Shown here: one piece after another, positions 36,522 to 38,137 of the stretch
Numbering within the stretch: the first letter of the stretch is position 1
Layout: every line of letters begins with the position of its first letter
Source of the DNA: JAIOPA01 sp046076045
GTDB taxonomy: Bacteria > Eisenbacteria > RBG-16-71-46
Length of the DNA stretch: 38,137 nt
NCBI GenBank assembly: GCA_046076045.1
Contig: JBJTRI010000126.1
Span: 1 to 38,137 of the forward strand
Reading direction: 5' to 3'
Translations under genes and position numbers: made by a program
Notes under the pieces: generated by a model
Databases searched by the model: none
What the model saw: only the letters and a program-made list of their open reading frames with translations
Told to the model about the DNA's origin: nothing

Positions 36522-37127
36522 TCACCAGAGGTAGACGTTGAAGCCCAACTGCGTGAAGTTGCTGCCCGTCGTGCCGAGCGAGGTGAACTTCTGCGTCACC
36601 GGGCCGTCGGACTCGAGCGAGGCCCAGGTCATGCCGTGCGCCGCCGACACGCTCAAGCTCTTCGCCACCATCCACTCGGCCTCGAAGCCGGCCGAGAAGC
36701 CGTTGAGCGTGAACTTGGTCGTGACCGCCGGGTCGATGGTCGCGTCCTTGTCCTCGAACGTGCCGTACTGGTAACCGGGACGGAAGATGAAGTTCACGTT
36801 GTCGAGCTTCTTGAGCACGATCGGCAGGCCGATGTCGAACGAGATGCCGTTGAACTCGTTCTTCTGCGTGCCCTGCGTCGCCTCCAGCTGCAGGTAGCCG
36901 ACACCGAAGTCGAGGCCGACCTGCGCGGTGAGCCACTGGCGGCCGCCGATGGTGGCCGCGATCTGGCTGGGGTCGAGCAGGTCGTTCGTCGAGATGTTCG
37001 CGAGCGGACCTGCGATGGGGCTCTGGCCGATGTGGAAGCCGAGGCCGCCCTTCATGTCACCGGCCTGGGCGGGGTTCGCGCCAACGAGCAGCAGGGCGAG
37101 GACGGCGGGGATCGCGAGCTTCTTCAC
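36522..37127 (-). CDS. Small outer-membrane beta-barrel protein
   Basis: The 201-residue protein begins with a signal peptide (MKKLAIPAVLALLLVGANPA then QA|GD). The rest alternates polar and hydrophobic residues in short strands, with repeated aromatic ends, and finishes in FNVYLW, a C-terminal aromatic signal typical of barrel insertion. The start is GTG at 37127, 6 bases after AGGAGG. It is likely an outer-membrane porin or OmpW-like barrel; no specific family is recognised. Confidence 0.75.
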   Translation of the reverse strand: MKKLAIPAVLALLLVGANPAQAGDMKGGLGFHIGQSPIAGPLANISTNDLLDPSQIAATIGGRQWLTAQVGLDFGVGYLQLEATQGTQKNEFNGISFDIGLPIVLKKLDNVNFIFRPGYQYGTFEDKDATIDPAVTTKFTLNGFSAGFEAEWMVAKSLSVSAAHGMTWASLESDGPVTQKFTSLGTTGSNFTQLGFNVYLW

Positions 37128-37246
37128 GGGGTTCCTCCTTGAAGGGTCGGGCCTGTCGGCTCCGGTGGTCGCGGGTCCACGTGCGGGAGAGCACCGCACC
37201 GGGACAGGCGCGCACCGGCATCCTGCCGACGGGCGCTCCGAGCGGG

Positions 37247-37277
37247 AGAGTAGCGCACGGGGCCGGGGGTGGGTCAA
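37247..37277 (-). promoter_or_regulatory. Possible promoter of the outer-membrane protein gene
   Basis: On the minus strand, TTGACC (37272-37277) and TACTCT (37247-37252) lie 120 bases or so before the GTG start. The 19-base spacer is long, so the call is weak. Confidence 0.35.
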
Positions 37278-37297
37278 CCCCACGGGCCGCCATGCGA

Positions 37298-37329
37298 AAG
37301 GCGCCCACCGCGCGTGCGATGGGCGCCTT
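37298..37329 (-). terminator. Terminator after ettA
   Basis: AAGGCGCCCA and its exact complement TGGGCGCCTT flank a 12-base loop, 22 bases after the minus-strand stop of ettA, and the minus-strand sequence continues with TTTCGC. It is a good intrinsic terminator. Confidence 0.75.
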
Positions 37330-37351
37330 CGTGCGGGTCGCGACTCGTGGG

Positions 37352-38137
<786 letters not shown>

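Overview
The window is a GC-rich bacterial chromosome segment; nearly all third codon positions are G or C, judged by eye. It is densely coded and has no gene-free stretch longer than about 300 bases. The organism cannot be named from sequence alone. A secreted M43 protease ends in an SPNPF-type FlgD-like/type IX sorting domain, a small outer-membrane beta-barrel protein is present, and several ribosomal proteins keep their zinc ligands. Together these suggest a GC-rich diderm of the FCB neighbourhood or a related candidate phylum (Eisenbacteria- or Gemmatimonadota-like). That placement is inference.

Positions 1-16796 are one co-directional superoperon: tuf, then the complete S10, spc and alpha ribosomal-protein operons (rpsJ-rplCDWB-rpsS-rplV-rpsC-rplP-rpmC-rpsQ-rplNXE-rpsN-rpsH-rplFR-rpsE-rpmD-rplO-secY-adk-map-infA-rpmJ-rpsMKD-rpoA-rplQ). 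Most genes overlap or lie a few bases apart. Two long spacers, before rplE and before rpsH, stand out because they contain several possible hairpins. L5 has an added Lys/Gly-rich N-terminus and L17 an added Lys/Glu/Ala-rich C-terminus. The run continues by 4-base overlaps into a secreted GHL10-family (DigH/YddW-like) glycosidase candidate and the ribosome-associated GTPase gene typA, and ends at a perfect 13-bp hairpin.

Positions 20043-24335 carry a PAS-type membrane histidine kinase, a receiver-only response regulator, an NAD-dependent epimerase-like protein and a tRNA-Asn(GTT) gene with a recognisable promoter and terminator.

Positions 24513-29691 are an accessory stretch. A single polypeptide joins an alpha/beta-hydrolase to an NAD(P)-binding epimerase-like domain. 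It is divergent from a TetR regulator, and a palindrome lies across both candidate promoters. A retinol-dehydrogenase-like SDR, a TerC-family membrane protein and a DUF423 membrane protein follow.

Positions 29954-38137 hold the M43 protease, a YdcZ-type DMT membrane protein, an unusual fusion of a cytoplasmic-type YkuD (L,D-transpeptidase fold) domain with a MurC/Mpl-like ligase, ispG, a PlsC-like acyltransferase, a small outer-membrane protein and the C-terminal half of ettA. The YkuD-Mur fusion is the strongest candidate for something undescribed. It is best explained as a bifunctional peptidoglycan-recycling enzyme that trims a tetrapeptide and re-ligates the product. Several promoters share a TTGAC / 17-base spacer pattern, and some would give leaderless mRNAs (ispG, tetR).
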